Of a stretch of DNA of 64,000 nt, positions 42,969-51,211 are shown piece by piece. The notes beneath the pieces were generated by a model. It did not search any database and was not told the origin of the DNA. It was given only the letters and a program-made list of their open reading frames with translations. Every line of letters begins with the position of its first letter. Position 1 is the first letter of the stretch. Made by a program: the position numbers and the translations under genes. Source of the DNA: Ferrimonas balearica (GTDB taxonomy: Bacteria > Pseudomonadota > Gammaproteobacteria > Enterobacterales > Shewanellaceae); assembly GCF_019802085.1 (NCBI RefSeq), contig NZ_JAHVHV010000001.1:682001-746000 (forward strand), given 5' to 3'.

Positions 42969-44383
42969 CCCTGGTGGCGGACAAGCCCAAAGCCGATCCC
43001 CTGCTGGCCACCGCAGAGCGCAGCGCCCTGGCCAAGGTGGCCAAGTCTCCCCGCGCGGTGTTCGCCCTGGCGGTGCTGGCGGGGATCTACATCGGCATCG
43101 CCTTCACCTTCTACATCACCGTGGTGACCGGCGCCGAAGGGCTGCCCTGGGGCATCAGCCGGTTGCTGGGGGGCCTGGTGTTCAGCCTTGGGCTGATGCT
43201 GGTGGTGGTCGGTGGCGCCGAGCTGTTCACCAGCACCGTGCTCACCGTGGTGCCCTGGGCCAGCGGCAAGCTCTCCACCGGTCGGATGCTCACCCACTGG
43301 GGCCGGGTGTACGCCGGCAACATCGTCGGCGCCCTGGTGCTGGTGGCCCTGTTGCTGATGGCCGGTCAGGCCGAGCTGATGGGCGGACAGTGGGGCCTCA
43401 AGGTGATGTCGGTGGCCAGCCACAAGCTGGAGCACAGCTTCGGCCAGGCCCTGACCCTGGGGGTGCTCTGTAACCTGCTGGTCTGCCTCGGTGTCTGGAT
43501 GACCTACGCCACCCCCAACCCGGCGGCCAAGGCGGCCCTGGTGGTGCTGCCGGTGGCGATGTTCGTCAGCGCCGGCTTCGAGCACTCCATCGCCAACCTC
43601 TTCCTGGTGCCCCTGGCCATCGCCATCCACCAGCTGGCGGATGGGGCCTTCTGGAGTGCGGTGGGGGCGGATCCGGCCCAGTACGCCCACCTCACCAGCG
43701 CCAACTTCCTGCTTCACAACCTGTTACCGGTCACCCTCGGCAATGTGCTCGGCGGTGCCCTCTTTGTCGGCTTGTTCCAGTGGTGGATCCACGGCCAGAA
43801 GCCGAGCTCACAACCCGTTTCTCATGCTCAAAAAGGAGCCATCCCCATGAACAAGCCTCTGTCTCAAATTACCGTAGCCGAACTGGCCGACAACCAACCC
43901 CTGCTGGTCACCCCGGAGACCAACGTGGTGGACGCCACCGCCCAGATGATGGCCCAGGGCCGGGGCGCCGCCCTGGTGGTCAAAGACGGCCGTCCCGTGG
44001 GGCTGGTGGATGAGCAGGACCTGCTCCAGGCCTGCTACCTGGCCAACTTCGAAGACGCCCAGTTCGTGCCGGTGGAGCAGGCGATGCAGCCTGTCGCCTT
44101 CACCGTGGACGCCAACGAGCCGGTGACCAAACTGGCCTGCCGCATGGCGGTGGAGGAGGAGAAGCTCTACCCGGTGAACGACGGCGGCTACCTGACCAGC
44201 TACAACGTGGGCACCATCGAGCAGCGCGCCAAGGACGCCATCCCGGCGGGCAACGCCATGGCGGTGGTGATGAACGACGGTCAGATCCTGGGTGTGGTGG
44301 AGAAACGCAAACTGCTGGCCCTGCTGACCGGCACCCTGCGCTCCGGCTCCCCCGTCGAAGACAAGCCGGCCCAGGCCGCCTAA
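42962..44383 (+). CDS. FocA-like formate/nitrite channel fused to a CBS-domain pair
   Basis: A 473-residue fusion. Residues 1-285 are a canonical FNT channel: FTFYITVVTGAEG, LGVLCNLLVCLGVWMTYA, SAGFEHSIANLFLVPL (pore His) and FLLHNLLPVTLGNVLGGALFVGLFQW. Residues ~305-465 hold two CBS motifs (VTPETNVVDATAQMMAQGRGAALVVKDGRPVGLVDEQDLL and FTVDANEPVTKL...VMNDGQILGVVEKRKLL). CBS pairs bind adenosyl nucleotides, so channel opening may be tied to energy state. At the joint there is an AAGGAG (43833-43838) and an in-frame ATG at 43847, so the CBS part may also be made alone. FNT channels without CBS are the norm. Confidence 0.88.
   Translation: MLTLVADKPKADPLLATAERSALAKVAKSPRAVFALAVLAGIYIGIAFTFYITVVTGAEGLPWGISRLLGGLVFSLGLMLVVVGGAELFTSTVLTVVPWASGKLSTGRMLTHWGRVYAGNIVGALVLVALLLMAGQAELMGGQWGLKVMSVASHKLEHSFGQALTLGVLCNLLVCLGVWMTYATPNPAAKAALVVLPVAMFVSAGFEHSIANLFLVPLAIAIHQLADGAFWSAVGADPAQYAHLTSANFLLHNLLPVTLGNVLGGALFVGLFQWWIHGQKPSSQPVSHAQKGAIPMNKPLSQITVAELADNQPLLVTPETNVVDATAQMMAQGRGAALVVKDGRPVGLVDEQDLLQACYLANFEDAQFVPVEQAMQPVAFTVDANEPVTKLACRMAVEEEKLYPVNDGGYLTSYNVGTIEQRAKDAIPAGNAMAVVMNDGQILGVVEKRKLLALLTGTLRSGSPVEDKPAQAA
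43833..43849 (+). promoter_or_regulatory. Internal ribosome-binding site and ATG inside the FocA-CBS frame
   Basis: AAGGAG, eight bases, then ATG in the same frame as the channel. It would start a 178-residue CBS protein (MNKPLSQITVAELADNQP) at 43847-44383. It looks like a former intergenic start kept after two genes merged. Confidence 0.55.
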
Positions 44384-44402
44384 GCGCATCGCACTTTATA
44401 AC

Positions 44403-44426
44403 AAGGGGCCTTCGGGCCCCTTTTGG
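44403..44426 (+). terminator. Rho-independent terminator
   Basis: AAGGGGCC-TTC-GGGCCCCTTTT, 20 bp after the FocA-CBS stop. Confidence 0.8.
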
Positions 44427-44493
44427 CCGTTCCGGGTTTGCCCCCCGGTTGCGTCGTGGGACAATGCAAAGAAGCGGACCCATTGGAGTTTCA

Positions 44494-44946
44494 ATGCTGC
44501 ACTTTCAACAAGCCGACCCTCACACCCTGCCCATGGCGCTGTTGCTGGAGGCGGATCCCGACCCTTTGCAGGTGGCTCACTACCTCGAGGGGAGCTGGGG
44601 CTTTGCCGCGGAAAATGAGGGAGACGTGGTGGGGGTGTGCGTGGTGACGCCGCTTGGGGAGGGCCGGGCGGAGCTGATGAACATCGCCGTGGCGCCCCAA
44701 TGCCAGGGGCAGGGCGTGGGCAGTGAGCTGCTGGCCTACGTCATCGAGCAGGTCCGCGCGAGGGGCCTGGCGACCCTGGAGCTGGGCACCGGCACCTTTG
44801 GCCATCAACTGGCGTTTTACCAGCGGGCCGGTTTTCGGGTCACTGCCGTGGTGGCCAACCATTTTCTGGATCACTACCCCGAGCCCATTTTCGAGAACGG
44901 GATCCAGCACAAGGACATGTTGAGGCTGACCCTGGCCCTGAACTGA
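44494..44946 (+). CDS. GNAT N-acetyltransferase
   Basis: A 150-residue acetyltransferase. The acetyl-CoA site is MNIAVAPQCQGQGVGSELLAYVIEQ (Q-x-x-G-x-G), followed by TLELGTGTFGHQLAFYQRAGFRV, the usual strand and helix with a Tyr. The ending is YPEPIFENGIQHKDMLRLTL. Its substrate is unknown. I start at ATG 44494; TGGAG lies upstream, and the longer frame from 44449 lacks a ribosome site. A bidirectional terminator follows. Confidence 0.87.
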   Translation: MLHFQQADPHTLPMALLLEADPDPLQVAHYLEGSWGFAAENEGDVVGVCVVTPLGEGRAELMNIAVAPQCQGQGVGSELLAYVIEQVRARGLATLELGTGTFGHQLAFYQRAGFRVTAVVANHFLDHYPEPIFENGIQHKDMLRLTLALN

Positions 44947-44974
44947 AAAAGCGCCCGATGCGGGCGCTTTTTTG
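44946..44974. terminator. Bidirectional rho-independent terminator
   Basis: AAAAAGCGCCCG-ATG-CGGGCGCTTTTTT between two convergent genes, with A-run and T-run on either side. Confidence 0.92.
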
Positions 44975-44981
44975 TTGGGAC

Positions 44982-46301
44982 TTACTTGGTGCCCAGGAAG
45001 GAGAGCACCACCGAGGTCAGGGCCACGGTGCCCGAGGGGATGGAGTCCGGCTCCACCACAAACTTGGGGTTGTGGTTCAGGTACTTGGGCAACTGACCGT
45101 GCTCGACAAAGTTCTCCCAGCCCTGCTCGGAACCGGCGCCCACCTCGATGAACACCACCGGCACCTCCGGATAGGGGAAGGTGAGCATGTGGAAGTCCTC
45201 CGAGCCCATCACCGGCGGGAAGCCCTGCAGGACGTTGTCCGTGCCCAAGGCCGCCATCATCGCCTGGCGGGCGTGCTCGGTCTCCTGCTCGGGGTTGATC
45301 ACCGGAGTGGAGTAGCCCTTCATCTCATAGGTGGGCATGCGGTCTTCGGGGACGCCGTACATCCGGGCGATGTTGTCGGTGACCCGCTTGATGCCGTCGA
45401 TCATCATGTCGCGCTCGGCCTGGCGATACCAGCGCAGGTTGAGCTTGAGGCTGGCCTCGTCCGGGATGATGTTGTTGCCGCTGCCGGCGTTGATGGCGCC
45501 CACGGTGAGCACCGCCGGTTGGGACTGGTCCAGCTCCCGGGAGACGATGGTCTGGTAACCCATGATCGCCATGGCGGACATCACCACAGGGTCGATGGCG
45601 GCGTGGGGGGTAGAGCCGTGGCCGCCCCGGCCCTTGATGGTCACGTCGATCTGGTCGGTGCCCGCCATGCGCCGGCCATCACTGATGGCCACTTTGCCCG
45701 CCGGCAGCACGGCGTGGGTGTGCCCGGCCACCAGCACATCGGGCTTGGGCACCACATCAAAGAGGCCGTTTTTGACCATGGCGGTGGCGCCCATGATCAG
45801 CTCCTCCGCCGGCTGGGCCACCAGCACCACCGTGCCTTGCCACTGGTCTTTGCGCTCGGCCAGCTGCTTGGCCATGCCGATAAGCCAGGTGGTGTGGGCG
45901 TCGTGGCCGCAGGCGTGCATGGCGTAGATCTCGTTGCCAAACAGGTCTTTAGTGGGCTCAGTCGCGGCGTAGGGCAAGTCGGTTTCCTCTTTCACCGGCA
46001 GCGCGTCCATGTCGGCACGGAACATCACCGTGGGGCCGTCGCCGTTGCGCATCACCGCGGCCACCCCGGTCCGGCCGATCCCCTCGTGGACCTCAAAGCC
46101 CTGGGCGCGCAGCTCCTTGGCCACCATGGCGGCGGTGTTCACTTCCGCAAAGCCGACTTCCGGATGAGCGTGAATGTGCTTGAAGATACCCACCAGCCGC
46201 TCGCGGTCGGCGTCAACGGACTCAACCAGCGGGGTGCTCAGGGCCGAGGTGGACAGACCCAGGGTCACGGCTAAGAGGGCATGGCGCAGAACTTTGGACA
46301 T
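44982..46301 (-). CDS. Exported M20-family amidohydrolase
   Basis: A 439-residue M20D metallohydrolase with a signal peptide ending near ALS-TP (residue ~22). Metal ligands are in AMHACGHDAHTTW (H-x-C-G-H-D), QPAEELIMGA (catalytic Glu and ligand), AGHTHAVLP and PPVMGSEDFHML. A dimerisation lid starts near RGGHGSTPHAAIDP. The group includes N-acyl-amino-acid and hippurate hydrolases; the periplasmic location suggests use of external N-acyl amino acids or peptides. The divergent LysR gene 112 bp away is the likely regulator. Confidence 0.92.
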   Translation of the reverse strand: MSKVLRHALLAVTLGLSTSALSTPLVESVDADRERLVGIFKHIHAHPEVGFAEVNTAAMVAKELRAQGFEVHEGIGRTGVAAVMRNGDGPTVMFRADMDALPVKEETDLPYAATEPTKDLFGNEIYAMHACGHDAHTTWLIGMAKQLAERKDQWQGTVVLVAQPAEELIMGATAMVKNGLFDVVPKPDVLVAGHTHAVLPAGKVAISDGRRMAGTDQIDVTIKGRGGHGSTPHAAIDPVVMSAMAIMGYQTIVSRELDQSQPAVLTVGAINAGSGNNIIPDEASLKLNLRWYRQAERDMMIDGIKRVTDNIARMYGVPEDRMPTYEMKGYSTPVINPEQETEHARQAMMAALGTDNVLQGFPPVMGSEDFHMLTFPYPEVPVVFIEVGAGSEQGWENFVEHGQLPKYLNHNPKFVVEPDSIPSGTVALTSVVLSFLGTK

Positions 46302-46413
46302 GACAATCGCTCCAGAGATGGGGTGAATTGGCCCCATGGTATCGGGCTTATTGCAACGATAAAAATCGGCTATAGTGGTAAAATCCCACGATGGTGTTCG
46401 AGAGGCCCCGCCC

Positions 46414-47313
46414 ATGAAACTGAGTTTGAGCAAGATAGAAGCCTTCGTTGCGGTGGCCCAGACGGGCAACATCACCCTGGCAGCCAAGCGACTGGGTAAG
46501 GACCGCTCCACCTTGAGCCAGATGGTGGCGGCGCTGGAGGATGAACTGGGCATTGCACTGTTTGAGCGCAGCGGCAAAATGCCGGTGCTTACCGAGCCGG
46601 GCCAGAGTCTGCTGGGCCGGGCCCGGCGGCTGTGCGCCGAAGCCGACGCGTTCCAGGAGTACGCCCTGCAGATGAGTCGCGACGCTCACCCCACCTTGAC
46701 CCTGGGGGTCAGCCCCCTGATCCCCGCCCGCCTGGTGACCCAGGCGGTGCGGCATTGGCGCCAAAGCCATCCCGGCACCCAGCTGGAGGTGCGCTCGCTG
46801 GACATCGACTCCATCCGGCAGCAACTGCTGACGCAGCAGCTGGATGTGGGCCTCACCCTGAACAGCAACCCCACCAGCACCTTCCCCATGGTGGCCAGTT
46901 ACCTGGCCAATCTGCCCATGGCCTTTGTGGCCAGCGTGGATGCGTCACTGCCCATCCGGGTGGACGCGCGGCAGCTGGCCCAGGTGCGCCAGTTGTGCCA
47001 CCAGGAGCTGGCGGACAGTGCCCAGGCGTCGTTGCTGTTGGTGGGACGCTCGGTCGAGGTCATCGGCTCGCTGGAGCTGTTGGTCGAGATGGTGGCGGCG
47101 GACTTGGGTTGGAGCGTGCTGCCGGAGGCGGTGGCCCAGCCCTACCTGGAGCGTGGCCAGCTCAGGCGGCTTGATGTGCAGGAGCTGGTGCGTCAGCCGG
47201 TGGTGCCGGTCAGCCTGTGGTTGGCCCCCTCAGTGGCGGAACTGCCGGTGATCGACGCCTTTAGCCAATCGGTGGTGCACTGCGCCGAACAGCTGGGGCT
47301 GGACGGCGGCTAG
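46414..47313 (+). CDS. LysR-family transcriptional regulator
   Basis: A 299-residue LTTR, HTH at residues 3-62 (LSKIEAFVAVAQTGNITLAAKRLGKDRSTLSQMVAALEDELGIALFER), effector domain from about residue 90 (TLTLGVSPLIPARLV). It resembles the LysR protein at 19824-20726 in spacing and motifs (an H/K-x-R-T/S-T HTH turn and a W-S/A-V/I-L-P segment). It is divergent from the M20 amidohydrolase; a TTGCAA and a TATAGT hexamer lie in the shared region. The ATG at 46414 has GAGGCC upstream. Confidence 0.9.
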   Translation: MKLSLSKIEAFVAVAQTGNITLAAKRLGKDRSTLSQMVAALEDELGIALFERSGKMPVLTEPGQSLLGRARRLCAEADAFQEYALQMSRDAHPTLTLGVSPLIPARLVTQAVRHWRQSHPGTQLEVRSLDIDSIRQQLLTQQLDVGLTLNSNPTSTFPMVASYLANLPMAFVASVDASLPIRVDARQLAQVRQLCHQELADSAQASLLLVGRSVEVIGSLELLVEMVAADLGWSVLPEAVAQPYLERGQLRRLDVQELVRQPVVPVSLWLAPSVAELPVIDAFSQSVVHCAEQLGLDGG

Positions 47314-47638
47314 GTGCCCGCTTACAAACCAGTTTGATCAATGACAATAGTGTCTGCGCACTTACATTAAAGTTTGATCACTTCCTCGGGGTCTTGCAGA
47401 GCCCCTCGCCATCTTGTGTCGCCAATCATTGGTCCGCAACGAGTGGCCCAACGGCGCCAGGAGCAGCCATTCACGCAGATGGCGCACTTTCACCGAAGGG
47501 ATTCTTTGTTTCACCCAAAGGGCAGCCGAAGACGATGCCTAAGAGATTGATTGAATGGGAATCGCTTGGTACGTTGGGCGAACTTTCGCCGAAGTTATTG
47601 CGCCTGAAAAGGTGTCTTTAGGCGCAATAAAAACACTG
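47314..47638. other. Left flank of the cassette array
   Basis: About 325 bp without a clear gene. The left half repeats CAGTTTGATCA/AAGTTTGATCA about 35 bp apart (47331, 47370). A strong dyad TATTGCGCCT...AGGCGCAATA is at 47596-47629, just before the first cassette boundary. No integrase gene and no classical attI were found. Confidence 0.45.
47596..47629. repeat. Inverted repeat beside the first cassette boundary
   Basis: TATTGCGCCT and AGGCGCAATA are perfect 10-bp inverted copies around a 14-bp spacer. It could be a terminator-like hairpin, an attC-like remnant or an attI-adjacent element. Confidence 0.5.
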
Positions 47639-48065
47639 TTATACACACCACATGGAGAGAGGTAGATGAAGTCTGTAGCAATAGCCATCGCACTGGTTGC
47701 TTCTTTCTGTGTTGGTGCACTTTGGCAAAAGTGGAACCTACTTGAATCTGGGCCAGTGCAGTTATCGGAGACGCTGGTGCTCCAGGCACACCCAGACTCC
47801 CTTGGGCAACTGCCTGCTGGAACAATCTTGTACCCATACTCTAGTTCGGGAAGCGTCGAGACTTTTGTGGTGTTTGTGAACACCAAGAACCTCAACCTCC
47901 TTAAGCCACATCACTTCGATACTGCACTAACTGTGTCTCCAATCGATGCATATGTGGAGTAGGGTGTATAACAAGGCGCTACAGGCGGATCGCGATCGTT
48001 TGGTTGGCTGTCGCTCGTGCCTCGCTGATTCCAGCCAACCAAACAGCTTCCGCTGAGCGGGGCGT
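47639..48065 (+). mobile_element. Integron gene cassette 1
   Basis: Bounded on the left by the G/TTATAC boundary at 47638/47639 and on the right by G/TTATGT in attC1 (G at 48064). It holds one small membrane protein gene and its attC. Lower GC than the chromosome around it. Confidence 0.75.
47666..47962 (+). CDS. Cassette-encoded small exported or membrane protein
   Basis: A 98-residue protein with a hydrophobic N-terminus (MKSVAIAIALVASFCVGALW) and a mature part with two strand-rich pieces: LGQLPAGTILYPYSSSGSVETFVVFVNTKN. It resembles small membrane proteins common in chromosomal-integron cassettes, but has no known function. GAGAGAGG lies before the ATG. The stop lies four bases before the attC. 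Confidence 0.75.
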   Translation: MKSVAIAIALVASFCVGALWQKWNLLESGPVQLSETLVLQAHPDSLGQLPAGTILYPYSSSGSVETFVVFVNTKNLNLLKPHHFDTALTVSPIDAYVE

Positions 48066-48070
48066 TATGT
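47966..48070 (+). repeat. attC recombination site 1 (VCR-like)
   Basis: A 105-bp site beginning GTATAAC and ending GTTATGT, as in R-Y-Y-Y-A-A-C ... G-T-T-R-R-R-Y. It has inner inverted arms GTTTGGTTGGCT/AGCCAACCAAAC and outer arms GGCGCT...GCGGGGCG. A near-identical copy lies at 48550-48654. The length is close to Vibrio VCR sites. Confidence 0.9.
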
Positions 48071-48648
48071 GTAATAGAGGAGGCAGCATGTGGGGTGAGC
48101 TTCATGAAGAAAAAACTGTATGCGTCATGCTGCCGAGTGTCTGGTGTGCCCAAGAAGGCCATCGTGTTTTTAGTGAGTTAGGCGCAACACTATTTGATGA
48201 TGTTTATGGTTTTGCTCTTAATCCAGAAGAAGTGGAAGATTGGCAATCTGAAACATTGCTAGATATTGTGCTCATGTTTAAAGGGCGGGAGGTAACCCAC
48301 TCTGATAAGTTTGATCAAGTTGTACTTTCATACCTGTTTGCATCTCGTCCTATCGCAGACCAATGTAGAGCTTTAGAGCTTATCGAAGCTTTAGTAAGCA
48401 TGCTCGGCGGCATTGCTAATTATGGAAATGAAGCATTTAGTATGGAAGCTGTTCGTAGAGACTGGGATAGGTGCAATGAGTTTCTCTATGAACAATGGAG
48501 AGAAGAGCCAGGAAGCGAGCAGCTTGCAATCATGATTGAAGAAAATTACACATAACAAGGCGCTACAGGCGGATCGCGATCGTTTGGTTGGCTGTCGCTC
48601 GTGCCTCGCAGAATCTAGCCAACCAAACAGCTCCCGCTGAGCGGGGCG
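48066..48648 (+). mobile_element. Integron gene cassette 2
   Basis: Extends from the G/TTATGT boundary of attC1 to the G/TT boundary in attC2. It contains one gene at about 42 % GC, clearly below the chromosome. Confidence 0.75.
48088..48555 (+). CDS. Cassette-encoded hypothetical protein
   Basis: A 155-residue acidic, mostly helical soluble protein starting MWGELHEEKTVCVMLPS. The ATG at 48088 has AGAGGAGG just upstream; the frame is open further back but that stretch is attC1. I recognise no family. The codon use is AT-rich, unlike the flanking genes. The stop codon lies inside the first bases of attC2, which is typical for cassettes. Confidence 0.72.
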   Translation: MWGELHEEKTVCVMLPSVWCAQEGHRVFSELGATLFDDVYGFALNPEEVEDWQSETLLDIVLMFKGREVTHSDKFDQVVLSYLFASRPIADQCRALELIEALVSMLGGIANYGNEAFSMEAVRRDWDRCNEFLYEQWREEPGSEQLAIMIEENYT

Positions 48649-48654
48649 TTACCG
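48550..48654 (+). repeat. attC recombination site 2 (VCR-like)
   Basis: Begins ACATAAC and ends GTTACCG. It differs from attC1 only at a few central bases, showing that both belong to one chromosomal-integron family. The last six bases come from the DNA that follows the array. Confidence 0.9.
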
Positions 48655-48746
48655 CCGAGACGCTCAATGACCGCTGTGGGGTGTTTGACGTCCAACCGGG
48701 TGACAAGCTCTATATCCCCAAAGAGGATCGGGTTCGGATCTGGTAG
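48651..48746 (+). pseudogene. C-terminal fragment of an unknown gene after the array
   Basis: An open frame without start codon: TAETLNDRCGVFDVQPGDKL then a short rest ending RVRIW and TAG. It begins exactly at the attC2 boundary and is followed by a terminator, so it looks like the last ~32 codons of a gene cut off by the array. I see no matching 5' part on the left side. Confidence 0.45.
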
Positions 48747-48774
48747 TCGCGTGCAACGGGTTTGCACATAAGAG

Positions 48775-48800
48775 AAGGGGGCATTAAGCCCCCTTTTTTC
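48775..48800 (+). terminator. Rho-independent terminator
   Basis: AAGGGGGC-ATTAA-GCCCCCTTTTTT, 28 bp after the gene fragment, supporting that a real gene once ended here. Confidence 0.88.
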
Positions 48801-48934
48801 GTCTATGCCTGAACTCATTCCGCCAAGCTCGGAAGAGGGGAGCTTTACGTAACGTGGGCCGGTGGCCCACGGTCCCCCGGCGAATTCAGGTGACCAGTAA
48901 CTCTAAGATGGGTATTCAGTTAAGCCGCCGAGCA

Positions 48935-48970
48935 TAAAAAAAGGCCCCGGAGCGTGGACTGCCGAGGCCT
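48935..48970 (-). terminator. Terminator of the TonB receptor gene
   Basis: On the minus strand AGGCCTCGG...CCGGGGCCT is followed by seven T, shortly after the receptor stop. Confidence 0.75.
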
Positions 48971-48980
48971 GTGTCGGAAC

Positions 48981-51167
48981 TTAGAATCTAACCGTATAGC
49001 CCGCTGCGAAACTGCGCGGCTTGCCGGCAAAGATGGAACCGTGAACGCGTGTTGTCATATAGGCTTCATCCAGCAAGTTTTCCGCAAGGAAATAGATCTC
49101 TTGATTTTCACCGATGAAATAACGAGCAGAGAGGTCTACAACGGTCTTAGCCTCAATCAGTTCCTCTTGAGGAATAGAACCCGCACCAGCCTTTGTGCGA
49201 ATATCATCCGTATAACGGGTTGCCAGGTTCAGCTGCCATGCTTCGGTTTGAGCACCTACTGACAAGTACAGCTGATTCTCAGGCAGATAAGGCAGTTCGT
49301 AACCTTTTTTCACATCGCCCCAAACCTCGAAGTCAGAACTAAACTCATTGGCAAATTTTGCATCTGTGTAGGTGTAACTCAGTTTAAGTGGGAACATGAC
49401 TCCGCCGTCCGCGTTGAACGTGTAGGCTGTGCTCAACTCAAGGCCTTTAACGTCCACTTCGCCAGCGTTGTACTGGTTATCCAGGTCTTCCTCATCACAG
49501 CCTTGTGCAGCGGTACAGTTACCATGCATGTTGCGGTAATCACTGTAAAATGCTACCGCTTCAAGGCTCAGCTCACCCGCGTTGTAGCGACTGCCAAACT
49601 CATAGTTCCAGCTCTCTTCAATATCGCCACTGGCATTACCTGGAGCCGGCGGTGCGAAGCCCTTTTGCACGCCAGCCAAAATCAGGAGGTCATCGGTTAT
49701 CTGCCAAGTGGCAGCCAACGCGGGCAACAGCGCATCAAAGCTGTTCTTGAGGTCCTTGTTTGGTGCCCCGATGCGAGCCGGGTTGCTTTTTCCCCAATCT
49801 AAACGGCGAGTTTCGATATCTTCATAACGAAGCCCGGCTAGGATATTAAAGTCCCCAACTGTGAATTGGTCCTGAACATATACGGCGACAGCATTCGCAC
49901 TATCAATTCTGTTAGAGTCAGTCCCGGGCACACCCGCTTCAATCAGACTCCAGTCATAATTGCTGCTGAGTTGATACTTATCGACCCACTGGAAGCGGTC
50001 CATTTCATCTTCATGTAAGCGCAGGCCAAAGGCCAGTTCATGGTCGCCAAATACGGCATTCAGTTCAGTTTGAATACCCTGAGATAAATAGTCACGGTTA
50101 TTGGCTTTGATGTCTACAGATAAGCTTTCACCATTCGGATTGGCATCAAACGCGGCTGCGGTTTCGATGCCTCCATCACCCAGGCTTTTCCCATCAATTT
50201 TTGAGGCTTTATACCAGTTTCGATGAAAGGCGTTGTAGTAAGCAACAGTGCCAAGACTGATCTCGGGCGTCAGTTCAATCCGATGGCTCAACTGCACCTG
50301 CTTATGATCGGTGTTCATCTGGTCTTTTTGGGAAGCACTGTAGCGGCTGTATGGGTTACTGGAGAAATCCTCCTCCGTTAATCCCATGTAGGTTTCATTG
50401 GAAGTTTCTTCAGAGTACTTCAGTTTCACCTCCAACTCCTGATGGAACTGAGCGCCTTGATCTGAAGTAAAGCGGACCTTTGCCAAAGCATCGGTTTTGT
50501 CAAAACCGGTGTTCCCACCGACGTGGTTGATGTCACGGAAGCCATCAGCCTGGTAGTGGAACACCTCTGCCACTGCGCCTACGCGATCGCCTTGACCACC
50601 ACCATACGCGTGTACTTTACCAAAGCCATCCTGGCCGAGGCTCAGGTCAACCATTCCTGCCATATCGGCATCAGGAATTTGGCGAGACAGCAGGTTCACG
50701 ACACCACCCGTGGTTCGCGGCCCATACTTGATGGTGGAAGAACCTTTAAGCACCTCAATGCTTTCCATACGCCCTGCAGTCGGAAAGTAATAGGCAGCTG
50801 GAGAGGCGTAAGGCGCTGGGGCAGCCAAAACGCCATCTTCCATAACGGTGACTTTTTCTGAGCGATTCTGACCAGTACCACGCATGCCAATATTGGGGCG
50901 TAGACCGTAGCCATCCTCTTCCTGCACATAAACACCAGGAACCGTCGATAACGTACGCATGATGTCGGTGAACTTGTAGGTGTCCAGGTCTTCCTGAGAA
51001 ATCAGATGGGCACTCCCTGGAGTTAAGACCAGAGGGTTATGGCTCCCAAAAATTGTCATTGTTTCAGTGACCTTTGCTTCTTCCTCACTCGCGATTGCAG
51101 GATGAGAAAGCGCCCCAATTAGAGCGGAAGCGACAAGGCTGAGGGATAGGTTAGTTTTAATCGACAC
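48981..51167 (-). CDS. TonB-dependent outer-membrane receptor (FecA-like)
   Basis: A 728-residue receptor. A signal peptide ends near AIAS (residue 26), then a TonB-box-like VTETMTIFG (residues 32-40) and the plug: LSTVPGVYVQEEDGYGLRPNIGMRGTGQNRSEKVTVMEDGV. The barrel ends AGKPRSFAAGYTVRF. The plug resembles FecA-type ferric citrate/siderophore receptors. A Fur-box-like sequence lies just upstream, so iron uptake is likely; the ligand is unknown. Its GC content is clearly below that of the neighbours and it lies beside the cassette array, which suggests acquisition. No fecIR-like genes are adjacent. Confidence 0.93.
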   Translation of the reverse strand: MSIKTNLSLSLVASALIGALSHPAIASEEEAKVTETMTIFGSHNPLVLTPGSAHLISQEDLDTYKFTDIMRTLSTVPGVYVQEEDGYGLRPNIGMRGTGQNRSEKVTVMEDGVLAAPAPYASPAAYYFPTAGRMESIEVLKGSSTIKYGPRTTGGVVNLLSRQIPDADMAGMVDLSLGQDGFGKVHAYGGGQGDRVGAVAEVFHYQADGFRDINHVGGNTGFDKTDALAKVRFTSDQGAQFHQELEVKLKYSEETSNETYMGLTEEDFSSNPYSRYSASQKDQMNTDHKQVQLSHRIELTPEISLGTVAYYNAFHRNWYKASKIDGKSLGDGGIETAAAFDANPNGESLSVDIKANNRDYLSQGIQTELNAVFGDHELAFGLRLHEDEMDRFQWVDKYQLSSNYDWSLIEAGVPGTDSNRIDSANAVAVYVQDQFTVGDFNILAGLRYEDIETRRLDWGKSNPARIGAPNKDLKNSFDALLPALAATWQITDDLLILAGVQKGFAPPAPGNASGDIEESWNYEFGSRYNAGELSLEAVAFYSDYRNMHGNCTAAQGCDEEDLDNQYNAGEVDVKGLELSTAYTFNADGGVMFPLKLSYTYTDAKFANEFSSDFEVWGDVKKGYELPYLPENQLYLSVGAQTEAWQLNLATRYTDDIRTKAGAGSIPQEELIEAKTVVDLSARYFIGENQEIYFLAENLLDEAYMTTRVHGSIFAGKPRSFAAGYTVRF

Positions 51168-51192
51168 GGGATATCCTTAATCCAAACTGAAT

Positions 51193-51211
51193 GGTAACTA
51201 TTCTCATTATG
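51193..51211 (-). promoter_or_regulatory. Fur-box-like site
   Basis: On the minus strand CATAATGAGAATAGTTACC matches the 19-bp Fur consensus at about 14 positions. It lies 26 bp upstream of the receptor start, where a promoter would be. Confidence 0.6.

Noticed and set aside
47314-47638. Integrase gene or attI left of the cassettes
   Set aside because: The space is too small for an integron integrase (about 960 bp) and no tyrosine-recombinase motif is visible.
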